NCBI GenBank assembly: GCA_026210745.1
Contig: CP110631.1
Coordinates: 1,178,001-1,242,000 of the forward strand
Length of the DNA: 64,000 bases
Source: Exobasidium rhododendri
Lineage: Eukaryota > Basidiomycota > Exobasidiomycetes > Exobasidiales > Exobasidiaceae
Reading direction: 5' to 3'
The position numbers and the translations under genes are program-made. Position 1 is the first letter of the stretch; every line of letters begins with the position of its first letter. Shown here one piece after another: positions 11,345 through 22,289 of the stretch. The notes under the pieces are model-generated. The model was not told the origin of the DNA, searched no databases, and saw nothing but the letters and a program-made list of their open reading frames with translations.

Positions 11345-13438
11345 ATGATGTTCAACGAGACTTTCTTTGGGTTGGTTCTCCACAAGCAGCTGAAAGGGCT
11401 TTCGAACGCGTTTACTTATCCTGAAGAACGACCTGATTTTGTCGTGCCGGAGAACTTCAGGCCTGGCTACAAGACTCGTCAAAGGCAGGAGAGACAGTCT
11501 TCTGGCGGGCAAGAGAGTGGCAGCAATCCCTCGCTGAGCAATAGTGGAGCGGACACACCTGCTCAATCAGAGTCCAAGCAGTCGCCGCTCTCCACTGAGG
11601 CCGAGAAGCAAGTCTCTTCGCACCAGGATGAAGACAACATCGAAGGACCGCCCACTTCCATGACTGAACCAGATCCCTACCTGGTGGACTGGTACGGTGA
11701 AGATGATCCTGACAATCCTCAAGCATGGTCGAACCTGAAAAAGGTCATGTTTACTTGTCAACTGATGCTCCTCACTACCTCTGTCTACATGGGCTCCTCG
11801 ATCGTCTCGCCTGGTATTCCCCTCATTGCGGAGTACTTTGGAGTCGGACGGGTGCCTGCGACACTGGCATTGACCCTCTTCGTTCTTGGCTATGGTGTCG
11901 GTCCCATGATTGGGTTGTGTGCAGCATCAGAGATACCTGCGATCGGGCGGTGTATTCCTTATGTCTTTACGCTTTTCCTTTTCGTCATCCTTCAAATACC
12001 CACTGCTCTGGTCAGCAACATTGCCGGCTTCATGATTCTTCGTTTCCTTGCTGGACTGGTCGGTAGTCCTCCTCTAGCGACCGGTGGTGCAAGTGTTGGC
12101 GATGTATTCGCTCCAACGACTGCTCCCTTGGCTCTAGCAATGTGTGAGTTCTGCTCGACTCACACGGACTAAAAGAGATCGTGTACTGACTTTGTTCTTC
12201 CATCCTTTGTCTGTCGCTTTCATCTTCGCAGGGGGACTTTCGGCATCAGCAGGCCCCGTACTAGGTCCACTGATCGGTGAGCGGTCTCAATGGCGAAAAG
12301 GGCTTGTGGTGCCATTTTGCTGATCTATACTGTTTTTCTTCGCTCTCTCAGGTGGATACGCCTCGGAAGCTTTTGGAGTAGAAGGCTGGAGATGGACAAT
12401 CTGGCCTTTGCTGATGCTCTCCGGCTTCACTTTGATTCTGTTGACATTCAGCATGCCAGAGACTTCAGCGAGTAACATTTTATATCGAAGGACGGTACGT
12501 CTCCGTCAAGTCACCGGCAACCCCCACTTACGAAGCAAAGGAGAGCTTTTCTCTGCCACAATGACGTCGCATGAGATCGTCATGATGGTCTTCGTTCGAC
12601 CATTCCGACTAGGTATCTTCGAGCCGATCGCGTTGAGTATCAACTTGCACATCGGGATGGTCTATGGTGTACTGTATGTGGTGAGTCAAAGAACGACAAG
12701 TGCGATACATCCTTCGTCGGTGTCATGCTGACTCTAGTGTATATCTATCTGTCTTCTCCTTCCTTCCAGTGGTTCGAAGCCTTTCCCATCGTCTTCACCG
12801 AGACATACGGCTTCAGCACCGGTAACTCTGGACTCGCTTTCCTGGCCATTCTGGTGGGCAACCTGATCACATACGGCATCTACTTTCTATGGTTCACACG
12901 CTACTACAGGCCAAAACTGATTGCCAGTGGTGGAAAGCTCGCTCCAGAACATTGGCTTCATCCTGCCATGGTCGGTGCTTTCTTCCTGCCACTTTCTCTG
13001 TTCGCCTTTGGTTGGACTTCCAACAAATCGATTCATTACATGGTCCCAATCGTCTGCTCTGGACTGTTCAGTGTCGGTATCTTTGGACTGTTTACCAGTG
13101 GTTTGAACTACCTGGCAGTCTGCTATCCATCCTACGTCGCTTCGGTCTTCTCAGCAAACGACTTCCTGAGAGCTTTGATCGGGGCGGCGCTACCTCTTGT
13201 CGCCGATGCCATGTTCACCAATTTGGAATCAAACGGCCCAAGAGCTTTCCCTGTTGCTTGGGGTTGTACACTCATGGGATGTGTCTCACTTGCTTTGGCT
13301 CCCGTTCCCTTTTTGCTCTACCGATACGGACCAGCCCTTCGCAGAGCCTCCAAGTACACTGAAAATACACCCGACGAAGGGAAGGGCGAGGAAAAGGGAG
13401 CGCTCTCAAGTGAAAGTCGATCTCAATCCGATGCATAG
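11345..13438 (+). CDS. MFS transporter, DHA1 drug:H+ antiporter family
   Basis: A plasma-membrane exporter is predicted. Exons 11345-12143, 12232-12276, 12352-12680 and 12770-13438 give 613 residues. About 130 hydrophilic N-terminal residues end in the DHA1 hallmark DPDNPQAWSNLKK, as in Flr1, Mdr1 and Tpo-type transporters. Twelve membrane segments follow, with LGYGVGPMIGLCAASEIPAIGR matching the conserved loop after TM2/TM3 and GLSASAGPVLGPLIGGY matching motif C of antiporters. Substrate cannot be predicted; polyamines, azoles or self-made metabolites are all possible. Splicing restores the Trp-Gly and Ile-Gly-Gly runs at two junctions. It is flanked by two small secreted-protein genes. Confidence 0.9.
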
Positions 13439-13903
13439 GAACGCAGCGGCATCTGGGACGCAAGTACTTGCCTTCATTGGAACACAATAGATAGAAGAGC
13501 ACACGGTCTTCTTTCCCCCTTCTCACTTCTCCATTTGTACATTTCACTTAGATTGCTCATCAACATTAATATAGTACATTAATTGTGTCTGAAGGATGAA
13601 TGCTCCGATCGCTTTGCATCCCGCCTCGACCGGTTCTTCAAGTACTTTGAAGTTGGTTCGGGGTGGGTTTGGGAATCAGTGCTACGCCATGAGGTGCTGT
13701 CTTCACCACTCTTGCTCGTTCTCCCTTGATAGTAGCCACTGTAGCGATACGGCTCGGTGTCTGTGGGAGGTGTCACCCCCTTCTTTCTGAGAAGCGTGTA
13801 CTTTCCCGTGGTAGATGGCGCACTGCTTTCTCCTCGCTCGGTCCTTCCTACTTTGGGCTTTACCCCTTTCAAGATCTGTTCATGACAGGAAGATCGGTGG
13901 CGA
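13439..13903. other. Convergent 3' interval
   Basis: The MFS gene and the minus-strand secreted-protein gene end here tail to tail. AT-rich sequence near 13560 (ATTAATATAGTACATTAATTG) could hold 3'-processing signals. No gene is seen. Confidence 0.4.
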
Positions 13904-14323
13904 TCAGAAGTCGTAACGGACAGTCCTTCGATAGTTGTCTACTGCACTCACAGGAATCTCGCCTACGTTGATGTCGCCTTTGCTCCAGTCTTGGTATGTA
14001 GAGTAAGGATCCATGGATACTGCTTGAGAGCGCTGCGACGTTAAAGCCCTGCTGAAGTCGACACTGTTCTGGAACGGCTCAAAAGCAGGCATCTCACTGA
14101 CGCTTTCAGATGGACGTCGCAAGTATGCCTCTGCTGACCCGTACGGCTGACTTCGGTAGAAGTAGGAGCCATCCTGCTCTACGGCTTGATGACGAGCAGC
14201 TAGTCTGGCTTGTCCAGCAGCCAGCTCATTCATCCGCTCCTCATGGACTTCGCGAAATGTAGGGACAGGGCTGGCAAGAGCCACCGCAGCCAGAATCAGT
14301 GAAACGAAGATTGTCGAATTCAT
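13904..14323 (-). CDS. Small secreted protein, unknown function
   Basis: It is a 139-residue protein. The start was placed at the ATG followed by NSTIFVSLILAAVALAS, a clean signal peptide; the upstream open frame is longer but would bury that peptide. The mature protein begins PVPTFREVHEERM, has an Ala/Gln-rich helical stretch (ELAAGQARLAARHQ), then aromatic-rich Tyr/Ser segments, and ends VRYDF. There are no cysteines in the mature part. No family was recognised. Like the protein at 10076 it has a short proline motif directly after the cleavage region and a tyrosine-rich C-terminus, but similarity is too weak to claim homology. Confidence 0.7.
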   Translation of the reverse strand: MNSTIFVSLILAAVALASPVPTFREVHEERMNELAAGQARLAARHQAVEQDGSYFYRSQPYGSAEAYLRRPSESVSEMPAFEPFQNSVDFSRALTSQRSQAVSMDPYSTYQDWSKGDINVGEIPVSAVDNYRRTVRYDF

Positions 14324-15183
14324 TCTCTTCGTCTGCCTTGAAGTTTTAGAGTAGGCCACAAGAAGCCAGCGTTCTTTGCGAAGAGGATGAGGAGGATTTT
14401 GTAAAACAGCAGCTGACAGACGTACAAATAAGTTTATTCGGCCCAGATCAGTGCTGCTTCTGACCTTTTCACGATGCTCGATCTTGTGCGCTGAAGCGAG
14501 ATCCAAGAAAGGGGGTGGGCGTTTGTGCTACGATGCAGTGCATGATCGCGATCAATACTCTGTACGGCACTGTTTACGTCAATGTCAAGAAAGCAGTGCT
14601 CTGATCAGTGTGTGGAAGTGCTGGGTACGTGTGGCCGCCGTGAAATTGTCTATTGGTAGAAATGCTCAGCAAGGTACAGCAAAGCGACAGCCCACAAAGA
14701 CAGGCACCGAGTGACGTCCGAGCACAGGCAGAGGACGCGATCAACGAAGACACGTCGAAGAGGGACCACGCTGGACACATTCTTAGCACAGCAGTCTGTC
14801 AACGTCAATCGTGTCCTAAAGCGCAGCGCCCATGCAGTGCCCGTACCGCAGTTGTCCAGCCCGTGAGGATGGCCGGTTCGCGTCACATTGTGTACATCGA
14901 CACTCGCTGAGACGAATGAGACAGCAATGATGATGTGATATCGAAGAGAGTCACTGAGAGGTATTGACCAGTCATTACATCAGTGAGCACCTCACCAGCG
15001 TATTTTGACCAAGGAGGCCCTCATCCAACTGACTCGCACGGTAGTAAGATGCACACCTCTTGCCTGTTGGACCGGCTTCTTCGCGTCTTGTCTACCCCGC
15101 AACCTAATTTGCTTCTTCCCCCGCGTACTTATTTCTTCCTCCTCTACACAGTGTCTGTCCCTCCTTGCCAGATCGCCCTCGAC
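14324..15183. other. Divergent promoter interval
   Basis: These 860 bases lie between the minus-strand secreted-protein gene and the plus-strand isomerase. Small frames on both strands have no recognisable product. A CT-rich block lies just before the isomerase start. Confidence 0.45.
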
Positions 15184-16280
15184 ATGACTGAAGGACTGCC
15201 CTTCAAGGCCACCAGAGCACCTCCCTCCACACCTACTTCCTTGCCGATCTCTCTTACGTTTCCTGTCCACTCTGGATCTACTGCTGGTCTCATTGCCCAA
15301 ATAAGCCTCAACTCACCCGGCAATCTGAATGCGCTCAGAGCCGAAGATATTCAGACCCTCATAGCGACGGTAGAGTGGGTAAATGAACAGCCCGATATCA
15401 TCATCACTGTCCTGACAGCCACCGGTCGATTCTTCAGCTCCGGAGCCAACGTAGCCGATCCTGCCCGTCACCTTCCCGCCGACTTGACTGCACTTTCTCC
15501 CAGTGACCCGCTTTATCACAGCAGGTTGAATCAATTCTATGCTCAGAAAGCGTATAATAACAACAGTCGCTTTGCAAGATGCTTGTACGATCACGACAAA
15601 TTGCTCGTGGCGGCTCTGAATGGGCCAGCGGTAGGAATCACAGCTGCAGGCCTGGCGTATTGCGATCTTGTGTATTGCTTCGAGGACTTTTGGCTGGCTA
15701 CTCCTTTTACTTCACTGGCACTCGTAGCAGAGGGTGGTGCGAGTAAGACGTTTGTCGAAAAGGTGAGCAGATGTATTTAGTGTCTGAATGAAGCGAAAGA
15801 CGCTGATCTTAAGCTCGCCCACTCTATCTTGCCGTGCTAGATGGGATTAGGGAGGGCGCAACAGGCACTCCTGGAAGGGCGAAGAATGCCAGCAAGTGAA
15901 CTACTCGAAGCTGGATTCGTCAGGTAAGAATGAATCATACGCTTCCCTTCGACTTTCTAGTGTGTTCACATCAATGAACGCCCCCTTTCAGCAAAATCTT
16001 CCCAACACCTTCTCCACCAGCGGAAGCGGACAAGAAGCTCTATACCCCGCCCATCATGGACTTTGTCTTACCACATCTCACTTCCAAGCTACTTCCTCCC
16101 ACAGCAGACTCCTTTGCACTCCTCTACACAAAGAAGCTCATCCGCAATGCGACGTACGAAGGAAAGTCGTGGACCGAAGTCAATGATGCCGAAGTACTGG
16201 GCGCTGCAAAGGTTTTCACATCTGGAAGACCCATAAAGCAGTTCGAGAGGCTAGCAAGTGGGGGCAGGCATAAGCTGTGA
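15184..16280 (+). CDS. ECI1: Peroxisomal delta3,delta2-enoyl-CoA isomerase
   Basis: It shifts double bonds during beta-oxidation of unsaturated fatty acids. Exons are 15184-15762, 15841-15923 and 15992-16280, giving 316 residues. The crotonase fold is evident: LNSPGNLNALRAEDIQTL, then the oxyanion segment GRFFSSGANV, then LVAALNGPAVGITAAGLAYCDLVY, and LVAEGGASKTFVEKMGLGRA. The C-terminus is HKL, a PTS1 peroxisomal signal like the HRL of yeast Eci1. The start ATG at 15184 was preferred because family similarity begins after it; an earlier in-frame start would add about 67 residues. General enoyl-CoA hydratase/isomerase is the fallback name. Confidence 0.87.
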
Positions 16281-16502
16281 GACTCTTTCTAATGTACAAT
16301 AGACACCAATCATCCACAGTGCTGCTCCTCCGTTGCCTTTACCATCCTTCTCACATGAGCATGACGGAGGTGTGAGTGTAAGGATTAAAACGTCCGTGCA
16401 TTCTCTTAAACGTCAATCGACGTCTTCACTCTCAATGAATCCTCCACATCCTCCGTGCGACTGATCTGCTCTCTTAGTTCCTTCATCCTTTCTGCAGCTC
16501 CG

Positions 16503-18091
16503 ATGTGTGGGCGATTCTCCAACGCCCAGCCGGTATACCAGTATACTGCGACCGTCGAGAACCAAATCCATCGAAGGAGAGAGAATGAAGAAAGGGAAGG
16601 CAATGCTGCATCATCACACGCTTCTAAGACGTCGCAGGGTAGTAGTGGCAACGCGAAAGACACTGCGCTACCATTCCACGCCGCTCTGAGCGAAGAAGAC
16701 TACTATCCCACGCACAACGTCAGTCCTTCGTCTAGGGTACCCGTTCTGCGACTGCAAACACCTGTACCTCTGCCAAGTGGAGGTGCAAGCGACGATCAAA
16801 GCACCAAAGGGAACGGCCTGGTGATGGAATGCATGCGGTGGGGTCTCTTGCCAGCGTACACGACATCAATTCCCAGGGGAGCAGATGCGCTCCGGACGAT
16901 CAACGCTCGTGACGACTCTGTCTTGAGCGGTCAGAGTATGTGGACTCCTCTGCTACGGAAGGGCAAGAGATGCGTCGTATTCTGCCAGGGCTTCTATGAA
17001 TGGCTGAAGAAGCCAGATGGAAGTCGAATCGCGCATTTCGTCGGCATGCAAGATGAAGGGAGTGGACGGACAGACGTCAATGGAAGGCAGAAAGCTCTCA
17101 TGCCGATGGCGGGACTTTACGAGAAATGCACGATTGACAAGCAAGAGGTTTACTCCTTTACAGTCATCACCACTGAATCGAACACGCAGCTCAACTTTCT
17201 GGTGAGGGCCTGGCAGTTGTCTGCATGAGACTGTAGAATTTGATGTTGACCGACTCGACGTAAATTCCTCCTTGACAGCACGATCGGATGCCTGTGATAT
17301 TGCCAGACCCAGACTCGATCATAGCATGGCTGGGATATGGCTCGGCGTCTTCAAAGCAGGTCTGCAGTCTTTTGAAGCCGTACAACGTAGGGAAACTGGA
17401 CGTCTACCCCGTTCCAAGAGAGGTTGGCAAGGTCGGAAATGACGACAAGAACTTCATACTCCCCGTAAGCTCCAGGAAAGACGGTATTGCAGCAGCTTTT
17501 GGGAAGGTGAAAAAGGCGGGTGGAGAAGACGTCAATTCAGAAACACATGCACCCATGGCGGAGGAGGTAAAGGCGGTCGACGGGACTGGGAAAAGGAAGC
17601 GAGAGAGTGACGAAGAATTAGCCAGGAAGTTGCAGAAGGAGGAAGAAGTGAATGTTCAGCAGCAAGAACAGAACAGAAGCGCCATCAAAGCTGAAGCCGG
17701 GACCGAGAACAGCAGCGTCAAGGCAGATGAAGAGTTCGCTAAGAAGCTGCAAAGCGAGGAAGAGAGTATGGTGGTCAAGGCAGAAGGGAGGAAAAGCAAG
17801 GAGGACGGCAATATAGAGGGTGAGGGAGGCCTTATGAAGGGCGAGGAAGACAATGGAAGTAAGGGAGAGCCGGAACGGGCAGAGCCCTCGAAGGACGAGC
17901 ATCAAGCTTCCTCGTCGAAATTCTCACCAGAGCCTTACAATCCTCCTGTGTCTCCTCCTCGACCAAACGGGGGTTTCAGCACGTCGGACGCTACTCCCAG
18001 CAGGTCAGCATCTCGTAGACCCGCGCCCACTAGTAAGAAGCTGGAAGAGGCGGCCAAAGGGACAAAGGATATCCGCAAATTCTTTGGATGA
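16503..18091 (+). CDS. SRAP-domain abasic-site processing protein (HMCES-like)
   Basis: HMCES/YedK proteins crosslink to abasic sites in single-stranded DNA through Cys2, shielding replication forks. The chosen start gives the invariant MCGRF, placing the catalytic cysteine at position 2. Other landmarks are MRWGLLPAY, INARDDS (the NAR motif), CVVFCQGFYEW with its active-site glutamate, and HDRMPVIL with the conserved histidine. Exons 16503-17201 and 17279-18091 give 503 residues. The last ~200 residues form a charged tail with two similar motifs, DEELARKLQKEEE and DEEFAKKLQSEEE, resembling ubiquitin-binding helices. The C-terminus TKDIRKFFG resembles a PCNA-interacting peptide. Neighbours give no functional hint. 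Confidence 0.92.
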
Positions 18092-18168
18092 GTCACCTCA
18101 ACGACAGTGTATTTGTTCCATCTGTATCAACATGAACGTGTACAGGGATTGAAGGAGGAGATATGCCA

Positions 18169-19197
18169 TCAGTGATCACGCAATTTATCTTCCAAAGCCT
18201 GCTGACGAGAGAGGAGAGCCCAAATCTGTGCTTCCAATGCCTGTATCTTTGATGGATCGTCTTTTGGCGATGTCATTGTTCGCTTCACCCGCATAGCCGG
18301 CTTCGTCTGGTTGGCTGAGCTGGTGGGAGAACGGAGCTCTTTGGCAGTTTCTCTGTATACCTCATCTGCAATAAAGGCTGCCTCGGTCGCACAAAGAGGC
18401 TCTAGATTCGACCACATCATAGACCGAAGCATCCAGTCATCTGCGTTATTCGACTGGGGCGTATCACCTCCAGGCGCACGACCGACAGTATTCGCTTCAA
18501 CTTGTATCTCAGGACTTGGTGTTGACGGAGTGTTGGGAGAGGAGGTGATGCCTATCGTCCAAGGTGGAAGACGAGACCTCCTCCATGATCCAGTCGGCCG
18601 TGGGTGATCAGCCGGCGTCCAGTCCCAGTCTTCGTGAGGGTGGACAGCTGAGTAGAGAGACCTTGTCGAGGGAAGTTTCACAGAGTGGGAAGGAGGAGCA
18701 GCATGTACTTTTGCTGCGTTGAATGCTGTACCTTTCCCTTCCTCAGTGGCTGAATTTGTCCGGAATGTATCGCTTTCGACGTCGTAAGAAGAATGCCAAT
18801 TGCCAGGGCGCATGCTTGTCGAACTTGCAGCTATCTTATCTCCGCCTTCCTCTGCCTCTTGTGCCCCTTCTACCAATGATTTCGACGTAGGATCTAATTG
18901 ATGCGCCCGGAGTGTTCGTGGTCGCAGCGACTCTCCCTGCCCTTCTCTTCTCAGGAGGGCCATGCTGACCTTCCTCCAAGCTCGAGCTTCATGGCATGCG
19001 TGTCTCGCCCTGGTCGATGATCGAATCGTCTTAGCAGCCAAAGCCAGACCCGCTATTGTGCAAGCCAGCAAGGCGACACTGTTCGAAGTGGGAGCGTCAT
19101 TCTGCGTCGTTGCGGCGTGGGTAGGAGTGACGCTGTGCATCTTCACCTTTCCATGCTCAGTCGTCTCTGGCCAAAAGTAATCCAGGAACGATACCAT
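18169..19197 (-). CDS. Hypothetical single-pass membrane protein
   Basis: This is an uninterrupted 342-residue frame of unknown function. One hydrophobic segment lies near the N-terminus (SVALLACTIAGLALAAKTI, about residues 40-58), followed by a basic stretch with many Arg/His residues. Under a positive-inside rule the long C-terminal part would be cytosolic. The middle is Ser/Pro-rich and looks disordered. The C-terminus has a short coiled coil (IQALEAQIWALLSRQQALEDKL). Organellar outer-membrane or ER placement is possible. Its 3' end faces the HMCES gene about 80 bases away. No family was recognised. Confidence 0.6.
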   Translation of the reverse strand: MVSFLDYFWPETTEHGKVKMHSVTPTHAATTQNDAPTSNSVALLACTIAGLALAAKTIRSSTRARHACHEARAWRKVSMALLRREGQGESLRPRTLRAHQLDPTSKSLVEGAQEAEEGGDKIAASSTSMRPGNWHSSYDVESDTFRTNSATEEGKGTAFNAAKVHAAPPSHSVKLPSTRSLYSAVHPHEDWDWTPADHPRPTGSWRRSRLPPWTIGITSSPNTPSTPSPEIQVEANTVGRAPGGDTPQSNNADDWMLRSMMWSNLEPLCATEAAFIADEVYRETAKELRSPTSSANQTKPAMRVKRTMTSPKDDPSKIQALEAQIWALLSRQQALEDKLRDH

Positions 19198-19548
19198 ATG
19201 TGCACTGTAGTCCGATTTGATCAGAAGAGTAGAGCTCGATATAGTTGCTGCTCAGCGAGTCGGTAGCTCGAGCTGTCCTCTCTTTCAGTCGCAACCTCAG
19301 CCGAACCCCTTGTGCCAATCACCACCAATCATGTGTATCTGTCCTTACCTTATTTTACCCCCACCTTTTTTCCAACTTTTGTCTTTATCAGTCCCACTTT
19401 ATTCGCACGGGCCAGGTCGCCTCTCCGCGGTCTTGTGCTTCGAGATGAAATCTGGTGTGGCCTCTGGTAAAAGTCGAGCGGACTGGAGTTGGACCGAGGG
19501 ATGAACGATTCTCTCAGGGCGTTCCTCGCTCTTTAGGCTACTCACGAC
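19198..19548. promoter_or_regulatory. Divergent promoter of hypothetical gene and FRG1-like gene
   Basis: These 351 bases separate two head-to-head genes. No TATA box is clear. A pyrimidine-rich stretch lies at about 19355-19400. Confidence 0.4.
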
Positions 19549-20451
19549 ATGTCATCTTCGAAAGGCCTCAAGCTTCGCTTCAAGGGCGATGTGGTGAGTG
19601 AATGTTGTGTTCCCAAAAGAAAGGGAGAGGAGGCGATAGACGACACTGACTAAAGATCTCTTTTTTCATTCTTCTCCCAACAGACAGAGAAGAAGAAGAA
19701 GAAAAAGGGCAGCAAGAGAAGCAGGAGAGAGGGCGAGGAAGGTAGAGAGAGCGGCGAGGACGCAGGACCACCGGATGGAAATGAACAAGCTTGGGTGGCG
19801 GTCGAACGTGTCACCGACTTGTCCGGACCCACACTCCTCTATCAAAGCTACCAGAAGGAAGACGAAGAAGACAGTCAACTGTATTGTCTTGCTCTGAATC
19901 CAGCCTTACATCGAGTCGAAGCACACCCCTTAAAAGCGCCAGTCATTGATGCGAGTAGTTCCAACACGCTCGACTTGGATGGAGCAGCAGTGGTGGAGGA
20001 CTTCTCCGGCCATGACCTGTCACCGACAGATGTTAATCAGGTGTGGGTTGCGACGAGAGTGCTTGACACACCTTCCGACGCACCCCGCTATACCCTGCGA
20101 TCATCCGAATCGAGGTTCCTCACATCGGAAAGGAGCGGGGGAGTAGGGGCTATTGCTGAAGCGAGGGGACCTTTAGAAGAGTGGAAACTAGTGAATTTTG
20201 CAGGGTCACAGTTCTGCCTTCAAAGCGCCAACGATACGCTCCTGGGCCTCGACGAAATGGCAGGCGGTAAAATGGTAGTGAGGAGTGACTTTGAAGTCAA
20301 GGGGGGAGAAGAGGAGAGCGAGAGAGCGGGGCCATCTGAACAGTGGCAGATTCGGGTGCAGTGGAAGTTTCGTGAGCAAGCAAGAATAAAAGAACAAGGG
20401 GAGAAGCCACTGCGAGAGAGAGACTCCTCTTTCAAGCGGGTCAAGGCGTGA
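19549..20451 (+). CDS. FRG1: FRG1-like protein
   Basis: FRG1 is a nuclear/nucleolar protein with a beta-trefoil (fascin-like) domain, linked in animals to RNA processing and actin bundling. The first exon (19549-19593) encodes MSSSKGLKLRFKGDV; the second (19684-20451) begins with a lysine-rich nuclear signal TEKKKKKKGSKRSRR. The trefoil part includes QVWVATRV, a RYTLRSSESRFLTSE segment and EEWKLVNFAGSQFCLQSANDTLLGLDE, in the order seen in FRG1. Total length is 270 residues, close to the usual ~260. Its 3' end faces kynureninase. Assignment rests on motif order. Confidence 0.82.
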
Positions 20452-20529
20452 GGTATGTGTCGAGTCGAGTCATCTAGAAAGGCAATGCGATGATATTATA
20501 GATGGTACAATGCAGGACCGGGACTCTTC

Positions 20530-22179
20530 TCACTTTCCTAGCTCTTCAGTCAGCGCCTCTTTCAATGCTCGAGCGGCCATCCAGACTTCCTCAAAGGTAG
20601 AGTACTGGGCAAGGGGAGCCAGTCGAAGCATGTCAGGATTCCGAATGTCACAGATCACACCCTTGACTTCTTCCAAGTTCTTGTGCACTCGTGCGACCAA
20701 GGTCGTCTGAGAGAGCGGAGGAGGTACGTTTGATCGGGTCTTGTCGATCGAGTCCTCGACCTCTGTCGATTTGTTCGTTGTGGAAGCTTTGCTGTCTGGG
20801 ATGCAGATAGATAGCTGGCTGCCTCGAAAGCGTGCTTCCTGAGGCGTGACGATGCTGATGTTTGCTTGCTTTGGTAGGAAGCCGTCTGATAGTAGCAATT
20901 GCTCCAAGAATGCAGTCAACCGCTCGCTCTTTGTTCGAAGGGCAGGCATGATGTGACCGTTTCCAAGAGTCTCTCCTGTCGATAGTGTGTTGATCTTGTC
21001 GGCGTATTCTGCCGACCCAATGTCGAGATCAAAAGAAGGATCAAGTAGCAGAGGAGCTTTGGCGAGGGTCTCGAGTGAGCCCAAAAGGGCAGACATGTCC
21101 AGAGAGGACGGATTCGACATTTGCCAACCTGCTGCACCGGTCATAGCTTGAAAGGAATCTGGCATAGAGAATCTTGTGGACTTGTCATGACCCCACCAGC
21201 CGGCCGTGCGAACAAGCCCTTGAACGCTACTCTCCTCTTTATTGCTCGGAGAAGATGGCGATGATGATGTCGTTTCTCTGCCGATGCAAGTGTTGAATCC
21301 AACATCCCCCCACCGTTCGTGAACAAAGAGTCCTGCTATTCCACCCGGTCCAGACGAGCCATACTTGTACGTACACCAAACGGCAAAGTCTACGTTCCAA
21401 TCATGCAGAGCCATGGGAATATTGGCGAAAGCGTGAGCCAAATCCCAACCGACCAAAATGTCCAGCTCTTGAGCTCGTTTAGTGATCGTTTCGACGTCAA
21501 AGAATTGGCCTGTCAGATATTGGAGTCCGGCCATCATCACGAGCGCCACTTCGCCACTCGCCGCTTCTTCCTCTATTTTGGCGACAACATCCTCCGTTCG
21601 TAGAGTTCTCTCCCCCGTCCGGGGCTCCAGCGCAATCAAGCTCTTCCTCGGGTCGAAACCAGCCAGCGCCACAGCACTTGCCAGAGCATACTGATCTGAT
21701 GGGAAAGCATGTGCTTCATAGATGATCTTGTGCTTGACTTTCCCACTACTCTGGGATTTCGTGTGAGGCGTATGCGGTCTGTAGAATGTCGCAAGCATGG
21801 TGTGTAGGTTACTGGTGAGCGTCGACATGGCAACGACTTCCTTTGGTTTGGCGCCTACGATATCTGCCATGTAATTGGAGACCCTTTCTTCATTTTTGGT
21901 CCAAGGTCGACCGAACGGATGATCCCAATGACCCAAAACAGCCTTTTGACCCCAGGCTGATAGCTCCTCCTCGACGTACTGCTTCGTCTTTCTGGCTAAC
22001 GGCCCAAGACTGTTACCACAGAAGTATAGTGATGTGCGATTGGGATCTTGACTTGCGCTGCTTATGTTTGCCGCCCCCATCGTGGGAAGAGAGTACTCTG
22101 ATCTCATCGTGGACAGGCGGTCTTCCTTGTCGAGCTGTCTGGCTCGCTGTAGAAAAGTGTCATTCTCAGCTGTCGTCAT
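20530..22179 (-). CDS. BNA5: Kynureninase
   Basis: It is a PLP enzyme cleaving (3-hydroxy)kynurenine to (3-hydroxy)anthranilate in the tryptophan-to-NAD+ route. The single exon encodes 549 residues. Family landmarks are FCGNSLGPLARKT, GHWDHPFGRPW, STLTSNLHTMLATFYRP, the PLP-ring region VGWDLAHAFANIP and the Schiff-base lysine segment WCTYKYGSSGPGG. The protein is somewhat longer than the yeast enzyme (~450) because of Ser/Thr-rich insertions, for example before VKHKIIYEAHAFPSD. A decayed transporter gene lies directly upstream on the same strand. The NAD+ synthetase gene in the same window acts at the far end of the same pathway. Confidence 0.94.
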   Translation of the reverse strand: MTTAENDTFLQRARQLDKEDRLSTMRSEYSLPTMGAANISSASQDPNRTSLYFCGNSLGPLARKTKQYVEEELSAWGQKAVLGHWDHPFGRPWTKNEERVSNYMADIVGAKPKEVVAMSTLTSNLHTMLATFYRPHTPHTKSQSSGKVKHKIIYEAHAFPSDQYALASAVALAGFDPRKSLIALEPRTGERTLRTEDVVAKIEEEAASGEVALVMMAGLQYLTGQFFDVETITKRAQELDILVGWDLAHAFANIPMALHDWNVDFAVWCTYKYGSSGPGGIAGLFVHERWGDVGFNTCIGRETTSSSPSSPSNKEESSVQGLVRTAGWWGHDKSTRFSMPDSFQAMTGAAGWQMSNPSSLDMSALLGSLETLAKAPLLLDPSFDLDIGSAEYADKINTLSTGETLGNGHIMPALRTKSERLTAFLEQLLLSDGFLPKQANISIVTPQEARFRGSQLSICIPDSKASTTNKSTEVEDSIDKTRSNVPPPLSQTTLVARVHKNLEEVKGVICDIRNPDMLRLAPLAQYSTFEEVWMAARALKEALTEELGK

Positions 22180-22289
22180 CGTCGCTTCCCTCGCGACTAA
22201 GATGTGCGTCGCAATGAGGTGCCAATCTCAGCAAGAGTCTGTTTACATGCGATAGGAAGGATTTGAATTTCTTCGAGAAATTAAATCCT

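Noticed and set aside
3936-14323. A secondary-metabolite or siderophore gene cluster
   Set aside because: There is metal transport, an exporter and secreted proteins, but no synthetase, oxygenase or other backbone enzyme.
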